Below are positions 33,749 to 41,857 of a DNA stretch of 64,000 bases, in pieces. The DNA is taken from contig JAJRZQ010000019.1 of NCBI GenBank assembly GCA_024275165.1, positions 6,259-70,258 on the forward strand, read 5' to 3'. Each line of letters starts with the position of its first letter. Within the stretch, counting starts at the first letter, position 1. The translations under genes were made by a program, and so were the position numbers. The DNA is from a bacterium (GTDB taxonomy: Bacteria > SAR324 > XYD2-FULL-50-16). The notes under the pieces were generated by a model. The model saw only the letters and a program-made list of their open reading frames with translations. It had not been told where the DNA came from and made no database searches.

Positions 33749-34354
33749 ATGGAAAAGGAAGCTCCAAGCTTGGATTTAATCCTCAAGGGCTTGTGGAAAG
33801 AAAACCCGGTCTTTGTCCAACTTTTAGGGATGTGCCCTTTGCTGGCTGTTTCCAACTCCGTTAAAAACGCGCTTTCCATGGGGCTGGCGACGACCTTTGT
33901 TTTGGTCTTCTCCGCGGCATTGGTTTCTTTGCTCAAGCGCCTGATTCCCAAAGAGGTGCGGATGGGGTGTTATATTCTGATCATCGCAAGCTTCGTTACC
34001 ATTGCCGAATATGTGATGCAGGCCATTAGTTTGGAAATTCACCGCAGCTTGGGGGCTTTTACCTCCTTGATTGTGGTCAACTGCATTATTTTGGGTCAGG
34101 CCGAGTCTTTTTCCTCAAAACATAAATTATTGCCTTCGGTCGCGCACGCGCTGGGGCGGGGAGCGGGGTTTAGCTTGGCGATACTCTGCATGGGAATCAT
34201 TCGCGAGGTTGTCGGCAAGGGGAGCTTTTTTGAGATCCCTCTTTTTGGAGAGCAATACCAAGCCTGGACCCTGCTCATTTTGCCCAGTGGGGGTTTTTTT
34301 GTCTTGGCTTTGCTCTTGATGCTCTATGAAACTTTTTCCAAAGAGTCTGGATGA
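33749..34354 (+). CDS. rnfE: Rnf complex subunit E
   Basis: This integral membrane subunit has six helices over 201 residues. RnfA and RnfE form a pseudo-symmetric pair holding a [2Fe-2S] cluster within the membrane; the cysteines fit, in LLGMCPLLAVSNS (about residue 28) and VVNCIILGQAES (about residue 110). The start at 33749 is preceded by GGAGGGGG. The longer upstream frame is only overlap with rnfG. It overlaps rnfA by four bases. Confidence 0.93.
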   Translation: MEKEAPSLDLILKGLWKENPVFVQLLGMCPLLAVSNSVKNALSMGLATTFVLVFSAALVSLLKRLIPKEVRMGCYILIIASFVTIAEYVMQAISLEIHRSLGAFTSLIVVNCIILGQAESFSSKHKLLPSVAHALGRGAGFSLAILCMGIIREVVGKGSFFEIPLFGEQYQAWTLLILPSGGFFVLALLLMLYETFSKESG

Positions 34355-34932
34355 ATACCGACAGCCTGGGGTTTATTTTTCTCAGCAGTTTATTGATCAA
34401 TAACTTTGTGCTGAGTTATTTTTTGGGAATCTGCCCCTTTTTGGGAGTATCGGGCAAACTGGGTCGGGCGTTGAAAATGGGGTTTGCCGTTACCTTTGTC
34501 ATGCTGATCAGTTCGCTCTCAGCCACCTTGATTCATTCCCTTTTGGTTTGGCTGGACGCGCTTTTTTTGCAATTGATCGCCTTTATTTTGGTGATTGCTT
34601 CGGTGGTGCAGTTGGTAGAGATGGTGATTAAAAAGTATAGCCGAGCCCTGTTTGAATCCTTGGGCATCTTTTTACCTCTCATCACCACCAATTGCGCGAT
34701 TTTAGGGGTCGCCTTGTTCCAAACCGCCAGAGAATACAACCTGCTCCAATCCTTGATTTTTGCTTTGGGGGCCGGGTTGGGTTTTACCTTGGCCTTATTG
34801 ATCATGGCGGGCTTGCGAGAGCAATTGGGCTTGGCCAAGGTTCCCAATTTAATTCAGGGAACGGCCTTGACCTTGCTGGTGGCTGGCATTCTTTCCATGA
34901 GTTTTATGGGCTTTGCGGGGTTGGGGGGGTGA
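34351..34932 (+). CDS. rnfA: Rnf complex subunit A
   Basis: This six-helix membrane subunit of 193 residues is homologous to RnfE. The cluster cysteines are in FLGICPFLGVSG (about residue 27) and ITTNCAILGVALF (about residue 110). It is the last Rnf gene: all six (B, C, D, G, E, A) are now accounted for. A 69-base gap then separates it from korA, the largest gap in the operon. Confidence 0.94.
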   Translation: MNTDSLGFIFLSSLLINNFVLSYFLGICPFLGVSGKLGRALKMGFAVTFVMLISSLSATLIHSLLVWLDALFLQLIAFILVIASVVQLVEMVIKKYSRALFESLGIFLPLITTNCAILGVALFQTAREYNLLQSLIFALGAGLGFTLALLIMAGLREQLGLAKVPNLIQGTALTLLVAGILSMSFMGFAGLGG

Positions 34933-34942
34933 AAAAACGCAA

Positions 34943-34958
34943 ATTTTTATATAAAAAT
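34943..34958. promoter_or_regulatory. 16-bp perfect palindrome between rnfA and korA
   Basis: ATTTTTATATAAAAAT is a perfect palindrome in the only sizeable gap of the rnf-kor operon, 44 bases before the korA start. It has no GC stem, so it is not an ordinary terminator. It could be a protein-binding site or an internal promoter region, or just AT-rich DNA. Confidence 0.3.
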
Positions 34959-35001
34959 AGTATGAAATCAGGTATATATAAAGAAAAAATAAGGTGATTG
35001 A

Positions 35002-36843
35002 ATGAAGAAGCTACCGATTTCTCAACATATCTTAGAAATTGTCAGCGACGCAGGGGAAGGCGCGCAAAAGGCAGGCTCGATTTTCGCCCAGACCACGGCG
35101 AAAATGGGCAATTATTTATGGACGGTGGAACTGATTCCCTCAGAAATCCAACCGCCGCCCCATACCACTCGGAGTTCTTCGGGGATTCGGATTCGCTTCG
35201 GCTCCGAACCCATTACCAATGGGGGAAACCTGACCAACCTGATTTTTGTCTTTAATGAAATGTCGCTGCTCGCTCGCTTAGAAGCCCATGCCTTAGCAGA
35301 AGAGGTCATTGTTTTTATCGACAACCAATGGGCCAGCGACCCCAACCCCGACATCGTAAGGCAGTATCAGCAAATTCTGGCCGAGCTGAGCCAGCGCGGG
35401 GCCGACATTTATGAACTCGCCTTGAGCCAAGAGGTGGAACCCTTTACAGAAGACCCTCAAAAGGGGAAAAATATGTTTGTGCTGGGGGTGTTGGGTTTTT
35501 TATACCAACGAGATATCGACCTCTTGCAAGCCTGCGCGGCCAAGGCCTTTTCCCATAAATCAGCGCAAGTTTTAGCCAGCAACCGAGCTTTAATTCAAGC
35601 CGGTTACGCCTGGGGGCAGGGGCAGCTTGATTTTTGCTTTTCTATCCCTCTCCTCCCTCACGCGGCGCCCATGGTTACCTTGAATGGAAACCAGGCCTTG
35701 GCCTATGGGGCCATTGCCGCGGGCTTTGAACTCTGTTCCATGTACCCAATCACCCCTGCCAGTTCGGTTGCGCACACCTTGGCGAATATCTTTGAAGAAT
35801 TCGGCGGCATGGTGCATCAAGCCGAAGATGAAATTGCCGCCATTGGGGTGGCCTTAGGCGCCAATTACGCGGGCAAACCGGCCTTTACCGTTACCAGCGG
35901 CCCGGGGATGGCCTTAAAAACAGAGTTTATGGGCCTCGCGGTGATTACCGAGACCCCCTTGGTGGTGGTGGATGTGCAACGGGGAGGCCCCAGCACAGGC
36001 CTCCCCACCAAAATCGAGCAGGGGGATTTATTGAGCTCCCTTTTTGCCACCCCCGGCGACGCCCCTAAGGTCGTACTGGCGGCAAGCAGCATCGCGGATT
36101 GCTTCCACCTCATGAAAACCGCCCGCACCCTAGCAGAAGAGCTGCGAATTTTGGTGATTTTGCTCAGTGACAGCAACCTGGCCACGGGGATGCAGCTTTT
36201 TGAGCGCCCCGCGATCTCGGCGATTTCTTCTTCCCCGCCTCATGCCGCGGAAATGGAAAGCCTCCCCTACCATTGGGACAAGCTCACCGGAGTACCCCCT
36301 CGGCTGATTCCGGGGGTATCGCAAAAGGTGGGGATGACCAGCAGCTTAAATCATTCCGAAGCGGGTTTGGTGCGCTATGACAGCCTGGCCAACGAAGCCG
36401 CTCACCAGATGCGCAGCCATAAACTCGCTACCTTAAGAAAATGCCTCAAACCCCCTGCGGTACTGGGTGAAGAAGAGGGAGACCTGCTGCTGATCGGTTG
36501 GGGCAGCACCAAGGGGGCCATTGCCGAAGCCGTGCAGATTGCCAGGGGCAACGGGTTGAAGGTCTCTCATCTGCACTTGGTCTTTTTAAACCCCCTGCCT
36601 CCGAGGTTGAAGGAGATTGGCGCTGGTTTTAAAAAGATTGTAGTCGTGGAGTTAAACTATCAAGATGTACCCGGTGACCCCTATACCAAAGATGCCCCTC
36701 GCTTGAGTCAATTGGCCCTGTTGCTTCGCTCGCATACCCTGTTGCCCATAGAAAGTTTTGCCCGGGTGTGGGGGAGGGCCTTTATGCCGCAAGAGATTTT
36801 AACCCAAATTGAGCAAGAGATTTTAGCCTTAGAGGCCTCATGA
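35002..36843 (+). CDS. korA: 2-oxoacid:ferredoxin oxidoreductase, fused gamma-alpha subunit
   Basis: With KorB this enzyme oxidatively decarboxylates (or reductively carboxylates) a 2-oxoacid, probably 2-oxoglutarate, with CoA and ferredoxin. Residues 1-190 are the gamma domain (GEGAQKAGSIFAQ at the start); residues 225-610 are the alpha domain with MYPITPASSVAHTLA (about 250) and GPGMALKTEF. It is 613 residues long, the usual fused form. A Shine-Dalgarno sequence (AAGGTGA) lies just upstream. Its stop overlaps the korB ATG. Substrate choice (2-oxoglutarate versus a branched or aryl 2-oxoacid) cannot be settled by eye. Confidence 0.9.
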   Translation: MKKLPISQHILEIVSDAGEGAQKAGSIFAQTTAKMGNYLWTVELIPSEIQPPPHTTRSSSGIRIRFGSEPITNGGNLTNLIFVFNEMSLLARLEAHALAEEVIVFIDNQWASDPNPDIVRQYQQILAELSQRGADIYELALSQEVEPFTEDPQKGKNMFVLGVLGFLYQRDIDLLQACAAKAFSHKSAQVLASNRALIQAGYAWGQGQLDFCFSIPLLPHAAPMVTLNGNQALAYGAIAAGFELCSMYPITPASSVAHTLANIFEEFGGMVHQAEDEIAAIGVALGANYAGKPAFTVTSGPGMALKTEFMGLAVITETPLVVVDVQRGGPSTGLPTKIEQGDLLSSLFATPGDAPKVVLAASSIADCFHLMKTARTLAEELRILVILLSDSNLATGMQLFERPAISAISSSPPHAAEMESLPYHWDKLTGVPPRLIPGVSQKVGMTSSLNHSEAGLVRYDSLANEAAHQMRSHKLATLRKCLKPPAVLGEEEGDLLLIGWGSTKGAIAEAVQIARGNGLKVSHLHLVFLNPLPPRLKEIGAGFKKIVVVELNYQDVPGDPYTKDAPRLSQLALLLRSHTLLPIESFARVWGRAFMPQEILTQIEQEILALEAS

Positions 36844-37817
36844 AAACCCTGCATGTCGATCAATTTACCGCCGGCTATTGCCCCGAAGAGGCTGGTTTTA
36901 CCCTAGAGCGTTATGCGGGGGAGCAACCTCGTTGGTGCAAGGGTTGTGGTGATTACGCGATTCTTGTTGCCTTGGAAAAGCTTTTGGCCTTAAAAAAAAT
37001 CCCGTCCAATCAAGTGGTTTGCGTTTCGGGGATCGGTTGTTCCAGCCGCTTCCCCTATTATTTAAAAACCTTTGGCTTTCATGGGATCCATGGGCGGGCG
37101 CTCCCGATTTCCACAGGAGTCAAATTAGCCAATCCAAAGCTGACCGTGGTCACGGTGATGGGGGATGGGGATTGCTTTTCGATTGGCTTAGGCCATTGGA
37201 TGCACGCGGTGAGGTATAACCCCAATCTCTTGGTTTTGGTGTTGGATAATGAAATCTATGGGTTGACCAAACAACAAACCTCGCCCACCACGCCTTTAGG
37301 GACCAAGACCAAAACGACCCCCAAAGGGCCTTATATTCCCCCCCTAAACCCCTTAAAATTAATCATGGGGGCTACCGGGGTTAGTTTTGTAGCCCAAACA
37401 GCCACCTGGATGCCCGGCCATGTCAGCGCCACTTTGGCCAAGGGGATGGAGCATTCAGGTTTAAGCTTTATTCGGATTTTGCAGCGCTGCCCGATCTTTT
37501 CCCCCCAGGCATTTGGTCAGGGGGGGAAGGAGCGAGAGGGCTTTTGCTTTTTAACCCATGAACAAGGCATTTTGCTCGAAGATAACCTGCAAAATATGGC
37601 CGAAAGCCTGCCCCATGACCCAAGGGATTTTTCGGCGGCTCAAGCGCTGGTTCAGCAAACCGAAGACGCGGAAAAAGGTTTTACCCCCTTAGGGTTGATT
37701 TTCCAAGCCTTGAACCGACCAAGTTATGAAGAGGTTCGCTTTCGTTCAATAAGCCACCCCAGCCCGGAGGAAAAGGCGGAACTCCTGTTGGATAAACTGA
37801 AACCCTTTGAAATTTAA
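36840..37817 (+). CDS. korB: 2-oxoacid:ferredoxin oxidoreductase beta subunit
   Basis: This is the TPP-binding catalytic subunit, 325 residues. Cluster cysteines appear in RWCKGCGDYAIL (about residue 32) and SGIGCSSRFPYY (about residue 65). The TPP/Mg motif is MGDGDCFSIG (about residue 103) with downstream DNEIYGLTKQQTSPTT. It has no ferredoxin domain of its own; electrons may leave through the Cys clusters to a free ferredoxin or to the protein encoded next at 37822. Confidence 0.91.
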   Translation: MKTLHVDQFTAGYCPEEAGFTLERYAGEQPRWCKGCGDYAILVALEKLLALKKIPSNQVVCVSGIGCSSRFPYYLKTFGFHGIHGRALPISTGVKLANPKLTVVTVMGDGDCFSIGLGHWMHAVRYNPNLLVLVLDNEIYGLTKQQTSPTTPLGTKTKTTPKGPYIPPLNPLKLIMGATGVSFVAQTATWMPGHVSATLAKGMEHSGLSFIRILQRCPIFSPQAFGQGGKEREGFCFLTHEQGILLEDNLQNMAESLPHDPRDFSAAQALVQQTEDAEKGFTPLGLIFQALNRPSYEEVRFRSISHPSPEEKAELLLDKLKPFEI

Positions 37818-37821
37818 ACCT

Positions 37822-39342
37822 ATGGAAGATCAATTATGGAGCTGGCTCCAGGGGGAGGAATGGAAAAGCCCCTTATTTTTAGAGGTACAAGAAGCTTTAG
37901 GCATGGGCAAAGAGTTGGATTTGGCAGGCGAAGAGATCGACAGCGCTCAACTGACCCAAGCCCTGCACCCCTCCCAGAGCCAAGGCATGGAGCGCGAATC
38001 AAGTTGGAACCGGGTACTCAAGGCCCTGTCGGGGGCATTGGTTTTAAAGGGAGGGGGTGACCCGCAAGACTACTTTGCCGCCTATGACCAACATATGCGG
38101 TATGCCTTGCAAGCCTTGGCCTTGATTCGAGGAAAAGAGGCCCCAACAACCTGGCAAGAACTCAGCAACCGGGATTTCGCCTTTATCCCCCCGGTGATTC
38201 TTTATTTTCGTATTGATGAGCTCAACGACCCTGTTTTAAGACAACTCGGGGAGTTGATGAGGCAAGAGAGGGAGTTTAAGCTGATTCTTGTGCAGACTCA
38301 AATCCACGCTACTGTTTCGCGCCTGGGAAGAAGTGTAACCTTAAATCCCCATTGGGATGTGGGTTTTTGGGGGCTTTTTTTCCGCACTTATTTTGTGTTG
38401 CAGATTCCTGCGCATTTACCGGCCCTTAAAACAGAGGTTCAACGAGCGGTTTCAAGCCCTCGCCCGGCGTTGATCTCCATCTACGCCCCCGCTGATTTGG
38501 CTTTATCCGAGTTGGCCTTGCGGACCCGAGCCTTTCCCTATCTACGCTATGACCCTGAAGAGGGGCTTTGTTGGCAAGCAACCCTCGACCTGTCTTACAA
38601 CCCGGAGCCGCGACAATTGTGGGCGCTGGAGGCGAATCAAGAAGAATTAAATTTGGGGCACTTTCTTTTTCGGCAGAATCCATCTGCCTTTACCCCCTTT
38701 ATGGGTGATGGGGTTCCGGTGCGAGATTGGTTGGAGGCAGAGGGGACAAAACCGGTTTTTTTGTCCATGGACCAGCAAAAATGGACTCTCACCCCAACGC
38801 AACAAGAAAAAATTCTTTCCCAAATTCAGCTTTGGGGCAACCTTCAGGCCATGGCCGGGCAGGCAAAGGGGGGTGACCCCGGCCTTGTTGTGGACTGGGA
38901 AGAAAAAATAGACCTAGAACGCCAAAAAGCGGTGACCAAGGCACTGCAAACCTTGTCGGCTAAGCTTTTAGGGGTGACCTCGGTTGATTTTACGGGCTCG
39001 GAGTTGAAATTGAATTTGGGCTCCCATGGGGAGGAGACAAAAACAAAGAGGGAAAAGAGTCGCTTGGAGAAGCCCCTGCCCGTGGCGCAAAGCTCAGAAA
39101 CAGCCTGGATCGAAACCCCTCTATGCACCGCCTGTGATGAATGCACGGGGATCAATCCAAGAATTTTTGCCTATAATCAAGACAAACAAGCCTATGTCAA
39201 AGATCCGGCTGCCGGCCCCTACGCTGATTTGGTCAAGGCGGCGGAAAAGTGTTCCGCCTCGATTATTCATCCTGGGGCTCCCTTAAATCCAAAGGAGAAA
39301 AATTTAGAAAAATGGATCCAACGAGCCGCAAAACTCGGGTGA
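37822..39342 (+). CDS. PFOR C-terminal-like protein fused to a ferredoxin-type domain
   Basis: I do not know a named family for this 506-residue protein. ATG 37822 is preferred to the TTG at 37807. Its middle (about residues 215-260: RPALISIYAP, then RAFPYLRYDPEEG) matches by eye the segment after the TPP domain of the nifJ product (RPALFNLYCT, then RAYPYFVYDPDLG), including the following Asp-rich stretch. It lacks the TPP motifs and a pyruvate-binding domain. The C-terminus (about residues 430-490) is ferredoxin-like: CTACDECTGINPRIF with a later KCSASIIHPG. It follows korB by four bases, so it may be an electron-transfer or regulatory subunit of KorAB. Confidence 0.75.
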   Translation: MEDQLWSWLQGEEWKSPLFLEVQEALGMGKELDLAGEEIDSAQLTQALHPSQSQGMERESSWNRVLKALSGALVLKGGGDPQDYFAAYDQHMRYALQALALIRGKEAPTTWQELSNRDFAFIPPVILYFRIDELNDPVLRQLGELMRQEREFKLILVQTQIHATVSRLGRSVTLNPHWDVGFWGLFFRTYFVLQIPAHLPALKTEVQRAVSSPRPALISIYAPADLALSELALRTRAFPYLRYDPEEGLCWQATLDLSYNPEPRQLWALEANQEELNLGHFLFRQNPSAFTPFMGDGVPVRDWLEAEGTKPVFLSMDQQKWTLTPTQQEKILSQIQLWGNLQAMAGQAKGGDPGLVVDWEEKIDLERQKAVTKALQTLSAKLLGVTSVDFTGSELKLNLGSHGEETKTKREKSRLEKPLPVAQSSETAWIETPLCTACDECTGINPRIFAYNQDKQAYVKDPAAGPYADLVKAAEKCSASIIHPGAPLNPKEKNLEKWIQRAAKLG

Positions 39343-39652
39343 TTGAGTTGGTCGGCGCAAGCATAGGGAATGATTTTTTTTGCAAAAAATCATTAAAAAA
39401 AAGGAGTGTTATTTTTTAGCTATAACCCTTGATTCCCTATGGTCAGCCTGGAAAAAACTCGGATGCGTACAAGATTTGCCCTCTTTGATTTTTTTTAGGA
39501 AGCGTTGCTGAAGGGGCTTTTTCACAATTCATTTATATATTGACTATATGACCAGTCGTCTTTAGAATTGCGTACAATGAGTGATTTTATGTTTTTGCAG
39601 CGGTTCGCTTTTGAACCAGCCATAAACTTCATTCTACTCCTCTAGGATTTTT
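39343..39652 (+). other. Intergenic region before the ergothioneine-type cassette
   Basis: No gene is visible. An AT-only hairpin (AATGATTTTTT / AAAAAATCATT, about 39369-39394) lies soon after the operon end and might be a weak terminator. A strong sigma-70-like promoter sits at 39540-39568 and GACT...AGTC half-sites overlap it. The rest shows nothing recognisable. Confidence 0.5.
39540..39568 (+). promoter_or_regulatory. Sigma-70-type promoter of the cassette
   Basis: TTGACT (39540-39545), a 17-base spacer and TAGAAT (39563-39568) are close to the consensus. It lies about 85 bases before the ATG at 39653 and points at the Fe-S/FMN protein, the molybdopterin-desulfurase fusion and egtD. Confidence 0.65.
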
Positions 39653-41839
39653 ATGCCTGTGATCCGTTGTCTAAAAAATGGCCCCTATCAAGTTGAAGAC
39701 TTGCCCCGTCTGAGGGATCCACAAAAAAACGAGCTTGCGACCCCTCAAAAAATCATGCTGTGCCGCTGCGGCAAATCAAAGAGCAAACCCACTTGCGACG
39801 GCACCCACCAAGAAGTCGGGTTTACCTCAAATAAGGAAACCGCTGGAGAATGGAACTACCGCGGCAATTATGCGGGAAAAAACATAACGATTCACGATAA
39901 CCGTGGGATTTGCTCCCACGCGGGCTATTGCACCTCTGGTTTGCCGCAGGTTTTTTTACAAGGGGTGGAACCCTGGATTCAACCCGATCAGGCCACGCTA
40001 AAAGAGGTTTCCGAAACCATTGATCAATGCCCTTCGGGTGCCTTAAGCTATTCGATTCAGGGGGTTGAGCAGCGAGATCGGTCGCAAGAACCGGAGATAT
40101 CCATCTCCCTCAACGGCCCCTATGAGGTAAAGGGTGGCCTTGAACTCGACTTAGGGGGGGAGCCATGGGGCGAAGGCGCGAGCCAGGAACATTATACCCT
40201 GTGCCGTTGCGGTGCCAGTAAAAACAAACCTTTTTGCGATGGAAGTCATTGGCACGCAAAGTTTCGCGATGATGATAAAATCCGCATTGCCATGCCCGCC
40301 GAGATCAAAGCAGGGCTCAACTCCGTTGAGGCCGAGGGGGTTGAACTGATCGTGCTTCGTTTTGGTGATGAGTTTAAGGTTTTTTCCGGTACCTGTCTGC
40401 ACCAGGGGGCAAAACTCGGTGAAGGCATTTTAGAAGAAGGCAAAGTCGTTTGCCCTGCTCATGGTTGGGCCTATGACGCTCAAACCGGCTGTTTGGAGGG
40501 GGAAGACGCGCAATGCCTTTCCAAACTCGAATGCTGGGTCGAACCCTGGGATTTACTGGTCGAGAGGTCGGCCCTCGCGGCCTTGTCGGGCGCGGGCCTG
40601 CCTAAGCCCGTTCCCACCGAGGAAGAGCCCTATGTTGCCTTGATTCACCAACTCGCTGAAAAGGGCTTGGAGCATAGTCATGGGCCTGTGGTGGCCATGG
40701 GGGTTCCGCGCTCTCAACTGCCCGATTGGAATGATTTACAATTGCTCGCGGCCCAACTGCACCGTTTTCCCTTGCTTGACGAGGAGCCGATTCATACCCA
40801 GACTGTCATTGGGCCTTCTGCGAAAAAGCCGCTTCAGCTCGACATCCCTATTTTTGTTTCGGACATGAGTTTCGGGGCGTTGAGCTTTGAGGCAAAAACC
40901 GCCTTGGCTCAAGGGGCTAACGCCGCTGGAACGGGGATTTGTTCCGGGGAAGGGGGGATGCTGGCAGAAGAGCAGGCGGTAAACCAACGCTATTTTTATG
41001 AATTCGCCTCGGGGCGTTTTGGCTTTGATTGGGAAAAGGTAAAAAAGTGTCAAGCCTTTCATTTTAAGGGGGGGCAAGGGGCAAAAACAGGAGTGGGCGG
41101 CCACCTCCCCGGGAGCAAGGTCACGGGGAAAATCGCGGAAACCAGAGGCCTGGCAGTGGGGCAAGACGCGATCAGTCCGGCCCGTTTTCCAGAATTTACC
41201 TCGCTCCAGGATTTTAAATCCTTAGCGAATGAAGTTCGGGAAAAAACCGGGGGGATTCCCATTGGCTTTAAATTATCGGCCCAGCATGTGGAAAAAGACC
41301 TTGCCGCTGCTTTGGAAATCGGAGTAGATTATGTGATTCTCGATGGTCGCGGCGGGGGGACGGGAGCGGCGCCCGATGTGGTTCGAGATCATATTTCGGT
41401 TCCCCTGATGGCGGCTCTGCCCCGGGCCAGGAAATTCTTAGATGAAGCAGGCAGAACCGATATCACTCTGGTGGGAACCGGTGGTTTGCGCCTTCCCGCT
41501 GATTTTGTGAAAGCCTTGGCTTTAGGGGCCGACGCGGTCGCGATCAGTAATTCGGCGATGCAAGCCATTGGCTGCCTTGGCGCGAGAATTTGCCATACCA
41601 ACCAATGCCCTGCCGGAATCGCCACCCAAGACCCGGTTTTGCGCCGTCGTTTGGATGTGGAGCGGGCCGCGGCTCGTCTGGCCCGATTTTTTACCGCTTC
41701 GACTCAATTGATGTGCGTTTTGGCTCGCGCTTGCGGTCATTCCAGGTTAAGCGATTTTCAGCCCTCTGACTTAACCAGTTGGAAAGAAGAAATCGCCCGC
41801 TTGGCTCGGGTTTCTTATGCTGGCGACTCAAAGCTTTAA
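39653..41839 (+). CDS. CDGSH-Fer4-CDGSH-Rieske-glutamate-synthase-like redox fusion protein
   Basis: 728 residues with five redox modules in a row. (1) CDGSH-type [2Fe-2S] motif, LCRCGKSKSKPTCDGTH (residues 36-52). (2) Divergent one-cluster ferredoxin domain with CSHAGYC and QCPSGAL (about 85-130). (3) Second CDGSH motif, LCRCGASKNKPFCDGSH (about 183). (4) Rieske domain, CLHQGAKLG and CPAHGWAYD (about 247-270). (5) FMN-binding domain of the glutamate-synthase type (about 350-710) with GGQGAKTGVGGH and a C-x5-C-x4-C 3Fe-4S motif (CLGARICHTNQC, about 640). No glutaminase domain is present, so it is not ordinary GltB. It is first in an operon, 18 bases before the molybdopterin fusion, and so a likely electron donor or acceptor for it. 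Confidence 0.85.
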   Translation: MPVIRCLKNGPYQVEDLPRLRDPQKNELATPQKIMLCRCGKSKSKPTCDGTHQEVGFTSNKETAGEWNYRGNYAGKNITIHDNRGICSHAGYCTSGLPQVFLQGVEPWIQPDQATLKEVSETIDQCPSGALSYSIQGVEQRDRSQEPEISISLNGPYEVKGGLELDLGGEPWGEGASQEHYTLCRCGASKNKPFCDGSHWHAKFRDDDKIRIAMPAEIKAGLNSVEAEGVELIVLRFGDEFKVFSGTCLHQGAKLGEGILEEGKVVCPAHGWAYDAQTGCLEGEDAQCLSKLECWVEPWDLLVERSALAALSGAGLPKPVPTEEEPYVALIHQLAEKGLEHSHGPVVAMGVPRSQLPDWNDLQLLAAQLHRFPLLDEEPIHTQTVIGPSAKKPLQLDIPIFVSDMSFGALSFEAKTALAQGANAAGTGICSGEGGMLAEEQAVNQRYFYEFASGRFGFDWEKVKKCQAFHFKGGQGAKTGVGGHLPGSKVTGKIAETRGLAVGQDAISPARFPEFTSLQDFKSLANEVREKTGGIPIGFKLSAQHVEKDLAAALEIGVDYVILDGRGGGTGAAPDVVRDHISVPLMAALPRARKFLDEAGRTDITLVGTGGLRLPADFVKALALGADAVAISNSAMQAIGCLGARICHTNQCPAGIATQDPVLRRRLDVERAAARLARFFTASTQLMCVLARACGHSRLSDFQPSDLTSWKEEIARLARVSYAGDSKL

Positions 41840-41857
41840 TTCGGGCGGAGCGCGTTT

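Noticed and set aside
39369-39394. Rho-independent terminator after the rnf-kor operon
   Set aside because: The stem is almost entirely A and T and no strong T-run follows on the plus strand; kept only as a comment.
39653-41839. Ordinary glutamate synthase large subunit
   Set aside because: There is no amidotransferase (glutaminase) domain, and the N-terminal half is CDGSH, ferredoxin-like and Rieske modules instead.
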